Source of the DNA: Rhinopomastus cyanomelas
Lineage: Eukaryota > Chordata > Aves > Bucerotiformes > Rhinopomastidae
NCBI GenBank assembly: GCA_013400115.1
Contig: VXBP01003652.1
Span: 691,303-755,302, forward strand
Direction of reading: 5' to 3'
Length of the DNA stretch: 64,000 nt
Of this stretch, positions 47,052 to 57,730 are shown piece after piece (the first letter of the stretch is position 1; each line of letters starts with the position of its first letter). The position numbers and the translations under genes are program-made. The notes below the pieces were generated by a model that was given only the letters and a program-made list of their open reading frames with translations, made no database searches and was not told the origin of the DNA.

Positions 47052-47993
47052 TTTCATCATTTAATTGTTGTTCATTCTGACTAATTATAATCAACTTTTC
47101 TGTAGATTCAGGAACAAACACAAGATACACCGGCACTGATCTACTGTCAGTTGCAGCATTTCATAGGTATGGAGGAGCCATATTAGCAATTGATGGTATG
47201 GTGTAACTATCAGGCAAGAGACACCAGACAAACATCACACAACATCTCTGAAAGTGAAGCGTGAAGGTGGGAAAGCAGAAAGCTCAACCAAAGCCAAATC
47301 AGATGTACAGTAACATCCTCAGCTGCTCCTGCTGAGAAGTTCCCTGCTTTGACTGTCATTCTGCAGCCCATCCCATTATACCGAAAGTAAGACTGTCCTC
47401 AGCTGCAACCAGTGAGGGTCAGTAACAGCAAAAGACACAAAACATGGACAGAAGAGTAAGATGAGCTTTTTTGTTTCCAAGCACTTAAAAAATCCCCAAA
47501 CACTAACACATTAGCTTAAGCACATGTGTGTACGTGCACCTGTCAGTCAGACAGGACATCTGGGGAGCACGTTCCGTCCTCCATGCCACACTGCACCAGT
47601 GCTGGCACCTCGGTGAGACATTGCTCACATCAGAGCTGAACCAGTCTTCACACTCAGGAGATACAAATGACTGACTAACAGGATCTGAAAGCAAAGGGAG
47701 CTGACTATTTGTACAGACCTCACGTGAGAAAGAAAACCTCTTTCTTAACATTTTCCAATCAACCAGAACAAGTTAACTGAAGGAAACACTTGAAGCAAAC
47801 CTAAGACTCATCCAACTGTTTGTTTCTCTATACAGCTTCTTTAGACTGGCATTTTAAGATATGTGGAGAAGAAATTCAGCAGAAGGTATCAGAGAGCTCT
47901 GCAGAATGCAGATCTTTAAGATCCAGCACATAGAATTAACAGCAAAAAAGCAAACGGTGGTTCACTTGCATAAGAACTTGCTGGTGGAGGATG

Positions 47994-48066
47994 ATCACAG
48001 AACATTAGGGATTAGAAGGGACCTTGAAAGATCATCTCGTCCAATCCCCCTGCCACAGCAGGATCA
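47994..48066 (-). repeat. Minimal CR1 3' end, about 73 bp
   Basis: ATCACAGAACATTAGGGATT, GAAGGGACCTTGAAAGATCA and CCACAGCAGGATCAT. The element stops right after the CCTGC/GCAGG stem-loop region. Confidence 0.88.
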
Positions 48067-48637
48067 TGATGCCTCAGACAATAAAATTAAACTCATGACA
48101 GTGGCTTAAATACATACAAGCACTGGATCAGATGACTCAGTCGTGTTACTGCCAACAGATGCTGAGAGCAGGAGAGAAAGAAGGATAATACACTGCTCAG
48201 GCTTCAATATCAGAGTTTCTATCCCCATCGATGACTTCATAAAAGAGGGAAGACAGCAATTGTGGAACAACAAAGAAATTAGCAGTGGCAGGTAATATTT
48301 TAGCTGTAGTAGCAAAAATTATAATTGATTTTCTGTCTGTGTTGTTAGAGTCGCTATCTTTGTGCTGAAAATGTATTTTCATTTTAAAAGCATAATCACA
48401 CGTTAAAATAGCTCTAGCTGGCATTTTGTGGCAACAAGCTCATTTTACAAGTGGCACACAAGAGCCACCGTTGCTCTGTTGTGTCATGAAACTCGTTTAA
48501 CTTCCTTAAAACACCTAAGATTAGATAGCCCTGAATTTGCTTTGCATTTGTTATGCTGTAAAGTCACGTTGTTGAAGTAACCTTTTGTCTAAACAAAGAA
48601 TAACTTTGAAAGCAGAAAGGATCATAGAAATATCAAC

Positions 48638-49041
48638 ACAGAATCACATGGAATCACAGAACATTAGAGGCTGGAAGGGATCTCAAAAGATCATCTAGTC
48701 CAATCCCCCTGACACAGCAGGACCACCTAGATGAAATCACACAGGAACATATCCAGGCAGGTTTTAAATGTCTCCAGAGAAGATGAGTCCGCAACCCCCC
48801 CGGGCAGCCTCTTCCAAGGCTCTGTCACCCTCACTGTGAAGAAGGTCCTTCTCATGTTGATGTGGAACCTCCTCTGCTCCAGCTCACACCCACTGCTCCT
48901 TGTTCCATCATTAGATGCCCCTGAGCAGAGCCTGGCTCCATCCTCCTGACGCCCACCCTTCACATATTTATCAACATTAACGAGGTTACCCCCCAGTCTC
49001 CTTTTTTCTAAGCTAAAGAGACCCAGCTCTCTCAGCCTTTC
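48638..49041 (-). repeat. CR1 LINE 3' fragment, 400 bp, open ORF2 C-terminus
   Basis: It starts with a longer 3' repeat tail (AGAATCACATGGAATCACAG) and ends in CTCTCAGCCTTTC. The element-sense frame is open over more than 100 codons (RLRELGLFSLEKRRLGGNLV, ETFKTCLDMFLCDFI), so this is one of the youngest copies. Confidence 0.94.
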
Positions 49042-49264
49042 AAAGAAATACAGAGACTGCACTTAAGCCAAGTCTTAGATTTAAAAAAATAATGCAAATA
49101 TTATTAAAATTCCTGAGCACTCATTCCTTAGGCACAGCTTTTAGTCAACTTACCTGCTTCTGTGTGTTTTTAAACAAGCTACTGTAACCCACGTTACCAC
49201 TTCATTAGAGCTGTGGAGTCTACTCTGTGTGCCCAGTGGACCCCTGCACTGCAGTAACTGAAAG

Positions 49265-49337
49265 GGTCCTGCTCTGGCTGGGGGATTGGACTAGATGATC
49301 TTACAAGATCCCTTTCAATCCCTAATGTTCTGTGATG
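49265..49337 (+). repeat. Minimal CR1 3' end, about 73 bp
   Basis: GGTCCTGCTCTGGCTGGGGG, GATTGGACTAGATGATCTTA and CCCTAATGTTCTGTGATGG. Truncated at the stem-loop position. Confidence 0.88.
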
Positions 49338-51025
49338 GTTACCAGCCACCTCCCTATTTATGGGTTACCTGCTGACAAGACAGTGACATCCAGCTTATCA
49401 GCCTAGTACTTTATTTACTGAAATTTAAAATGGAACTATAAAAAACTTAAAAAAAAATCAACAAATGTTTAAATTTAACTATTATTTAGTATAAAATACT
49501 GTTAGATACGACTTTGGTACTTCAAACTATGAGCCTGCCATGTAGCTGATTAGCCCCAAATTTAGATCCACGTTTGATTTGTCACTCAGTCCTTCACAAA
49601 AGGCTCTTTTATAAGACCTGTCTACGAGGCACATACAAATCTGTCATGAGCAAAGGCATCATCCTTACTGAGCAACTGTCAAAATGCAAAAGCCAAAATG
49701 AAAGAAGGTTCTGCATGTAAAGTAGGAAAGTAGAAAGGCCTGGGTTTTAGCTTGAGGGGGAATCTCAGTTTTTTTTAGTGCTATTTTGGACACAGATATT
49801 AAGTTGTAACTTAAAACACTTCAAACCATTTTTTGTCACTTCTGGAGCACATTTGATTTGAACACCAAACGCCGGATGTAACCATCAGCAAAGGAGCTCA
49901 ACAATTTAGAGATTCAAGAAGTCTAGGGAGCTTGACACAGACTGACAGGCTGCAGCCAAGCTTGCTCTGTAATTATTTTGTGTGTCTGCACTTTATCTCC
50001 CATCACTGAAATGAACACCTAAAGGCAAGAACACGAAGGATACAGAATAATACATCACTGCTCATTTATCAGAATGAATGACGACACTGGACAGTTACAG
50101 CTTCCTATTAGGTCTTGTGAGGGGGGATTATATGGTCATTCTTCACAGTGTGTCACTCCTGGACTTTGAATTTTGAAAGAAATTAAGTGGTCTTGACTAA
50201 TCGATAATAAAAGTCAAAAACCCAGACTCTTTTCCCGGTTGACAGCATCTGCCTGACACTTACTGCCTTCTCCCACCCCAGCTTTGGGCAAATATCACTC
50301 AGGTTGCTCTCAGCATTCCTGAGCAGTTCCTGGATGATATAATTCAGAGCTCACGTGGAGAAACCCAGGCACAGAGCAACTTAGCAGGACAGTAACTTGC
50401 TCTGCAGTTACTCAGGTATGTCTGTAAGTGCTTTCAAGCACATGTGGCACAGAATGAAATGGCCAAACACTCCCTCACAATGGGATTTGGTGAGGAATAG
50501 AAGCAAAATATCAAAGGTAGCCATGGAGCACAGTGATCATCCACAAAACATAGTCTTGCTTTCATTTCATTTGAGATGTTCAGGTAAATTCCACCAAGGA
50601 TGAATTAGTGATTAACTACTTCACCACAACCTTGTGCCAAACTGGTCCTTTCTTACCCGAATTTGAACTTGTAAGAGCAATCCTGAGCAACACAGAAGAA
50701 AAATTTCATTTAAATGCAAAAACTGTGCTTGGAGAAGCTTCTGGTTGCTAAAATTAGAGGAATTACTACAGGATTCCCCTGGCCATGACTCAGACAAGAA
50801 AGGGACTGAAGGCAGCCACAGAAAACAGTCAAAACAAGGTCTGCCCTTTCCACTGTGTTTTACTCCTTGTGTTACCAATGCAAAAGTAAGAATCAGACAA
50901 ACTAACGAGGAAGCAAACATCTGTCTCCAATTAACAACAGGTATTAGACTATTAATAGTGCAATAGGTTTTCAAAACTTCATACAACATTACTACTGAGT
51001 AACACCAGTGAATTTCCACAGACAA

Positions 51026-51122
51026 TTCCTGTGTGACTTGGTCTAAGTGATCCTGCTCCGGCAGGGGGGATTGGACTAGATGATCTGTCGAGGTCCCTTC
51101 CAATCCCTAATGTTCTGTGATT
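51026..51122 (+). repeat. CR1 LINE 3' end, 97 bp
   Basis: ATTCCTGTGTGACTTGGTCT, GCTCCGGCAGGGGGGATTGG and CCCTAATGTTCTGTGATT. The 5' cut is 25-30 bp upstream of the stem-loop. Confidence 0.9.
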
Positions 51123-53833
51123 TATTAGGTAAAAACTTATACAGCAAACAGGAAGTGCCTTGTAAAACTAAACCATCAGGAATGAAAGCAACAGTAGAAG
51201 AGCAGCATCTCTAAAGAGATGAAAACCAAGTCACTTTATCCCATTAAAATTCATATGGCTGCATTTTTGTTTCCCCCACTGGTAGCTGGGAAGAAGGGAC
51301 TAGCAAAATAATTCTACAAAAATACTCCAAATCATTATAAATGAAGGTTCTGTTTAGTGGAAAACTCTCTGATGTTTATCAGCTGGAATTTGCTACCCAA
51401 GCTCTTTTCATTTAACCCATCTATAGGGTTCCTTGTAAACACATGAATACCCTGAGAATGCCCTAAAGTGAAATTAAAAAGTAATAACTGTTATTTTTAA
51501 CATCAAGAAAAGAAAGGAGAGCACAGCATTATACTCTGTGTCCTTTCTAGTCAGAAAGGACATTCAGTTGTCCTTCCCAAACTCCAAAGTCTGAGCATGT
51601 TGGTTGCTGAATACAGCAGCTTGAGGCAGTGCTGCAGCACCCAGCCCATCACCTGCTATGGTCCTGTGGGAAGGGAACAGCCTCTGTAGTCCCCCTGGGC
51701 AGTTCACTGCTTGGGAAAACTTCCCCTTTTTGAAGGGCTATCGTTGAAACTACAGGGGACTTCACTTGCTGTTATTTCCAGGTACCACTTACATTTCAGA
51801 TGTTTTACTGTGAGACACCCAGAGCTCCTTAACAGCCCAGGTTTCACACTTGAAAGTCCTCTCATCCCTCTCACAGCACAGCCAGTTAGTTCTTTCAGTC
51901 AGCTAAAGGTTACTTGGAGTCACGCAGAGGTACAGAAATAAGGTAATTAATAAACACATTCACAGCACGTTCACATCAAATTACACCATTATGCAATAAC
52001 GCTGGTCTTGCTCAGCCACCAAAATAAAGAACCTCTCCCTCTCTACTTTATTATGGTTCTGCTCTCTCTGCTCGTCAGCTTTGACAAGGGAATATACAAC
52101 CAATGCAGAGGGAAACTCTTGCTGTAATGCGCTTCTGAATTTGGCAAGCGGCACTCTTCATTTACTCTTTTCAGATTGATTGTCTGCTGCAGCAAAGCTG
52201 CCTCTAACCCCCACCCCCAACAGTAAAGTTAAAATAAAATGGGGTTAAAGCAATCATCACAAAAATCACAGCTTTTGCAAAAGCTTTGATATCACTATTA
52301 AGTTCATACAAATTTCCTCTCTTATCTAGCTTGTTCTTCACTGTCTAATTAGCCCAACCACTGGTAGCTTGTGTTCCTTTTTCCTCTTTTTTTTTTTCCT
52401 CCTGGATGCAGAAACAAGCAGCTCACCCAGTATTTGCAGTCTTTAATTACACATTAGAATCTCCATCCTTAACTTTCTCTTTAGCTGAAAGTACAGGCAT
52501 TCCCTATGGTGCAATATTAGTGTTGTGCTCTAAATGCTGCAAGGGCATCTTCTAATGGTTGGGACTAGGGAACAACTCTTAATTAATTGCCACCTTTTAA
52601 TGGCAGGGTTCTCACACAAACATTACCTTTAAGGCAAACATACATCAAAGAGTCAGAAGCGTGCTCTTTTCCAGCAGAGCTGCAGTCCTAGTCACAATCA
52701 CTAAGGGCTACATGCTGCTCAGGCTCTGCAGATCGACGCTTGTACATGGCCTTAACATTTCCAAGAAGATACAGCCTTGTCACCTCCCAGCTCTGGGGTG
52801 TTCCAGCTAATCTTGGCAGATGGGAATTATTTCAAATCGCTGTGCTCAGTCACACAGGGCTGCACACCACACTCTGAGCAACCCTATTTTCAGAATTAGT
52901 TTGGGGAATTCGATACCAAAATATCAAGAGCAATCGGCCCCACGCCTCTTGGCTAATGTCTTCAAGACAGACAAGTTCGTGGAGATGATCACCACAACGA
53001 CTCATACCATGCTTGTAAGCGAAGCTCTATACTCTGCAAAGAAGTGATGATATCTTAATTCATGCACGTGCTTTGCACAATGGCTGGCTGGAATATCTGC
53101 TGAAAAATGAATAAATAAACCAGATTCCTCCATGTTAAAAATAGATATAAAGTTTTGCAGCACAATTAATGCACATTTCAAGAACTTAGAAGGGACAAAG
53201 AAGCATCCAAGATCCTTGTCTCTTCTGCTTACGGATAGAAATTATTATCCTGTTAGTGATTAACATAAGGAACATTTGGGTTTAGTCAAAAATCTATCCT
53301 TTGGACAATCTGTGTTGATCAATGCCTGCTGGTTCTTTGTAATTACTTTGTAAGAAAAAAGATGCAGCTGTATATAGCACTTACTGGAATGCAATGAAAT
53401 TCACCATGTAACTAGAGCAAAAAAGCATTGATCTGCCATAACAAAGATTACTACAGAAATCTCTGCTGTCAGATGCATCCACATATTCAGAGATTAGATC
53501 AAGATTAACATTTTTTAAAGAAATGTATTTCTAGAGATGATTAGAACAGCAAAGGAGCTGAAAGGTGTTGACTCAGTACCGCGTTACCAAGAATCACCAG
53601 ACTGAAGAGTGGCAGCTGTTAGAAAAAACCACCAAAGCAAGCAAACAGAAAACTTCCACAGAAAGCTATGTAGTGGCAATGTGGAATCTACCCAATATCC
53701 CATAAGAAAATACAGAAGTCAGAGTTGCAGAAGTGGGCTATGGGTTCCAGCACTTCTCAGCTGCAGGACTGAGTGCTCTATGGCATTTTTAGTATCTGCA
53801 GATTTCAAAAGCAGATCGCATTTTACCCTCAGA

Positions 53834-53911
53834 ATTCACAGAATCACTGAACACTAGGGATTGGAAGTGACCTTGAAAGATCATCTAGTCCAATCCCCCT
53901 GCCAGTGCAGG
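53834..53911 (-). repeat. Minimal CR1 3' end, about 77 bp
   Basis: TTCACAGAATCACTGAACAC, GGATTGGAAGTGACCTTGAA and CCCCCTGCCAGTGCAGG. It stops within the stem-loop region. Confidence 0.88.
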
Positions 53912-54540
53912 CAATTCATATACTCATTAAGTCTGTGTTGCTCAGCTATTCAAAACCATCCCTAACTAAAGAAGCCGCAGCCATCCTTAAAAAAAAGCTG
54001 AGAAAAGGACAATGAACTGATCTCAAGAGCCCCACAGATCATACAAGGAAAAGAAAGAAGACATAAAACCCAAACCTGCCAGCCTTCTGCATCTTTGGTA
54101 TCCACGCAGGTTACAAACCACACATACAGTTCAGAAGTTAATACAAGACATAACCCCAGTGAACAGCAGAGAAAATAAAGCTGAGACATACAACCAATTA
54201 ACAGCACCTTATTTTAACATTTACCTCTTACGCTGGAATCAGAAGTTCAAATGGATTACCCCCTTCTTGCTTTACTGCATCAGAGCTTGGTAAAGTATCT
54301 TTGGCTACAGAAAGTATGATGACTGATCAATGTTACATTCCCAGTAAGCTACTGGATTTGATCTTGTTTGAGTTGTCTAATAAAGCCCCTCATGAATCAA
54401 GACAGCCCTTGAGATTTTTTCTTTCCAGTTAAATGATATTGAGCGCTAAACAGTAAATACCACACAACTAAAAGAGACAGACTGCTATTACATTTAATAG
54501 CAGACTGCTTTTTCCTCACAGTATTTAAACAAAAAGAAAC

Positions 54541-54766
54541 AGGATATAGGAGGTTCCACATGCATATGAGAAGGAACTTCTTCCTGGTGAGTGTGACAGA
54601 GCACTGGAACTGGCTGCCCAGGCTGGGTTGTCGAGTCTCCTTCTCTGGAGACTTTTAAAACCCACCTGGATGTGTTCCTGTGCGACTAGGTCTAGGTGAT
54701 CCTGCTCTGGCAGGTGGATTGGACTGGATGATGTTTCAAGTCCCTGATGTTCTGTGATTCTGTGAT
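54541..54766 (+). repeat. CR1 LINE 3' fragment, 225 bp
   Basis: AGGAGGTTCCACATGCATAT through AGGTGGATTGGACTGGATGA to GTTCTGTGATTCTGTGAT. An 11-bp segment (TTCCAATCCCT region) is missing near the end. Confidence 0.92.
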
Positions 54767-54900
54767 AAAGCAACAGCAGGTCAACCACTGCTGAGAGCCC
54801 GAGAACACCTGACCTCTGAGCTTCACAAACCACCTGTCACTGTTGGTGACATGAGCCATTAGGAAATTGGTGGCAATGGACTTTGTAGTAATCCAGAATA

Positions 54901-54980
54901 GGTCTAGGTGATCATGCTATGGCAGGGGAATTGGACTAGATGATCTTTCCAGGTCCCTTCCAATCCCTAATGTACTGTGA
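54901..54980 (+). repeat. Minimal CR1 3' end, 80 bp
   Basis: GGTCTAGGTGATCATGCTAT, GGCAGGGGAATTGGACTAGA and CCCTAATGTACTGTGA. It lies 135 bp from the copy at 54541-54766 in the same direction. Confidence 0.88.
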
Positions 54981-55030
54981 CTCAGACAATCAGAAGTGGG
55001 GAAACACTGTTTGGGAAGATAATGAAGCAG

Positions 55031-55068
55031 TTATGCAATTATGTAATTATAAGTTGTGATTATGTAAT
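55031..55068. promoter_or_regulatory. Cluster of three C/EBP-PAR bZIP-like sites
   Basis: TTATGCAAT (55031-55039), TTATGTAAT (55039-55047) and TTATGTAAT (55060-55068) lie on the same strand. The first matches the C/EBP consensus and the others are close. The repeated ATTATGTAATT could also be simple local duplication. Confidence 0.25.
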
Positions 55069-55892
55069 TGTAACTCTTCCTCCCATGCTCTAGGGTATAA
55101 CTTCAATACCTACTGCATTTAAAAGCACCAGATATACCAAGGGCCTCACTACAACTCAAACAAAAGGCATGCTCTTGTCTAACAGGGTCCAGTCTCGTTT
55201 CCATAAAACAATTGCTCTAAAAGCAACTGTCGTCATCTCTGCCTGGGAGACTGAAAGGAAACCTGAAGAAAATCCCCAAACAAACCAAAACATCACTGTA
55301 GCTTAAAATAACTTGAAACCATCAGATTTTCGATAGCTGCTAAAACTCATTATGATCTGAATCTCTCAGCACCTATCTCCCCATAACAAAGCTGTCAAAA
55401 CAGTGGTTTCCTGTTGGCTTGTTATTCTCTATTATAGTCTACACAACTGAAAAATTCACTTGAGGACGATGCTATCCTGTGAAGCTTGGTGGAGGTGGCA
55501 GTTTGAGTGTGTTCACATTACTCTGTAGTTTTCCTTTAAAGAAACTAAATGACATACAAAGTTCATATTCCTTTGAAAAATTCCAGGGGAATGGGAACCT
55601 GCCTTGCTACATCTCATTCCTCCACCAACAGTGCATTTAGAAAAGGGGGGAACACAACCCCAAAAACGCAGAGCATGGATTTCAGAACTCAAACATACTG
55701 TCCTCCAGGGAATGGACAAATGCTCACAAACCCACCTGTTTAAAGAGCATGATCCTTTTTACCAGGGGTTATGAAGAACTAATTTTCTGGCTTTGGGGGT
55801 TTCAGGGCAGGGGGGAAGCCAGTGTCTTGGACCTTTTAGGATCTTCTGTGCAAAATCAGGGAGCTTGTTAAAAAGCAGGACAAATCAACGTG

Positions 55893-56284
55893 TGGGTACC
55901 TCGATACAAGAGAGATGTGGAGGTGCTGAAGCAGGTGAAGAGGAAGGCAACTAAGCTAGTAAAGGGCCTGGAGAATAAATCTTATGAGGAAAGACTGAAA
56001 GAGCTGGGGCTCTTTAGTCTGAGGAAGAGGAGGCTGAGAGGAGACCTCATCACTCTCTAAAACTACTTGAAAGAAATTTGTGGAGAGGTTGGTGCTGGTC
56101 TCTTCTCACAAGCAATTAGTGATAGAACAAGAGGGAAAGGCTGAGTCGCCATCCCTGGATGTGTTTAAAGATCGTCTGGATGTGGTGTTGAGGGGTATGG
56201 TTTAGGGGGGAACTTGTAAGGTAGGGTAGATGGCTGGACTCATTGATCCCAGGGGTCTCCTCCAACCACAGTGATTCTGTGATT
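55893..56284 (+). repeat. CR1 LINE 3' fragment, second type, with internal deletion
   Basis: It starts TGGGTACCTCGATACAAGAG and ends CACAGTGATTCTGTGATTT. Between GAGGGAAAGG and CTGAGTCGCC (about 56137-56142) it lacks about 115 bp present in the copy at 5530-6075. The junction has GGCT on both sides in the parent sequences. Confidence 0.92.
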
Positions 56285-57548
56285 TAACAAAGCTTGATCA
56301 CATACAGCAACGTCAAACACATGGGCAGAAAAAAAAAACAGAATAAAAGAGCAGAGAACTAACAGCCTAAGATTCTTTAAGGGGAAGTGAGAGGTATTTA
56401 TTAAGCTGAAGCAATGCAATATAGAAAGTTTTAAAGAGACTTTCTACCTAGCTGAACCAGGTGAAGCATTAGAAACTTCAGTATCAGAAGATCCCGCATG
56501 ATGTGCGGGTAAACTCTGAACACGCCAAGATCAATGCAGCAGTCAGGGGTAAATGCAGACTCACTGTATGGCAATATGCTGGGACTTCACACTAAAACAG
56601 CTGGAACAAAACATCTGTGCAACAGGTGCTCATCAGTTTGAGAAATAAAGAGAAAACAGCACAATATCGTGATCCAAACCGCACACAAGATTCCAAGCAC
56701 CAAACTTAATGTTGCATCCGCACGGTACACGGCTGCAAAGTCATCAAACCTGTTCCTGTAAATATTATTGTCTTACAACACAAAGAACTGATTTTTAATC
56801 TGGTTTTCTTTCATATAAAAAGGGATTAATTTGCGGAGCAAAAGGGTCACATGTTTCAGCAACATGTTCTCGTACAGTTCCTGTTGCGCTTGCTGAAATC
56901 AAGCTAAAGGAAGATGATGAGAAACTTAAACAGGAACAGGGATATTAGATGAGATCCTAGTATTGAAAGTTATTGGAAACTGATCTCTTCCTTATTAATA
57001 CAATTCCCCATCATGTACAAAAAGATATCTCCATGCTCCAGAATGCAAACAGGAGTTTTAATTTTTAATTATATTCTCAACCTCACCTCTTCTGGAGAAG
57101 AGCATGGATGTGGGCCTGAGGATTATTGCTTTATTACATTATCATCTCTGTGGTATTTAATGAATATTGATACTTAATGCAGCATTGCCAGTAGGGGGAA
57201 TGAAGAACTGCACAAAGAACTTCTCGTGACTTTGCTGTAAACGAAAAAAACACACGCACACGCACTCTGATCTCCTACTCTTGAATATTTCTAAGAGGTG
57301 GCCCAAATGTTCGAGCAGAGCTCCTACCACTGAATGAGACTGTTAAGTAACCACACTCCCTGCAGCTCACGGACCAGTATCACACTGAACTGGTAGAGTG
57401 GACTCTTGGTTACAAAGTTGGAATCCCCAGTGGGTATTTTAGACCCCCATGACACAGCGAGGTCAGACTGGATGAGCATAATTTAAAACATTCAGTCTTA
57501 AATACAAAACCCGTGAACATTTATTGGCTTAATCAAGCTTTGCCATCA

Positions 57549-57730
57549 CACAGAGCACTGGAAGGGGCTGCCCAGGTGGGTTGTGGAGTCTCCTTCTGTG
57601 GAGATGTTTAAAACCCACACGGATGTGTTCCTGTGCGACTAGGTCTGGGTGATCCTGGTCTGGCAGGGGGATTGGACTAGATAATCTTTTGAAGTCCTTC
57701 CAATCCCTAATGTTCTGTGATTCTGTGATC
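57549..57730 (+). repeat. CR1 LINE 3' fragment, 180 bp
   Basis: CACAGAGCACTGGAAGGGGC to CCCTAATGTTCTGTGATTCT and GTGAT. It carries a one-base deletion in GAAGTCCTTCCAATCCC. Confidence 0.93.

Noticed and set aside
50336..50410. GTGGAGAAACCCAGGCACAG resembling a MIR/L2 tail
   Set aside because: Only about 30 bp aligns and the following GCCCAAGGTCACA block is absent.
50621..51103. A 160-codon open frame on the minus strand
   Set aside because: Its start codon lies in a CR1 3' end (51026-51122) and the rest has low complexity and no family resemblance, so it is a chance frame.
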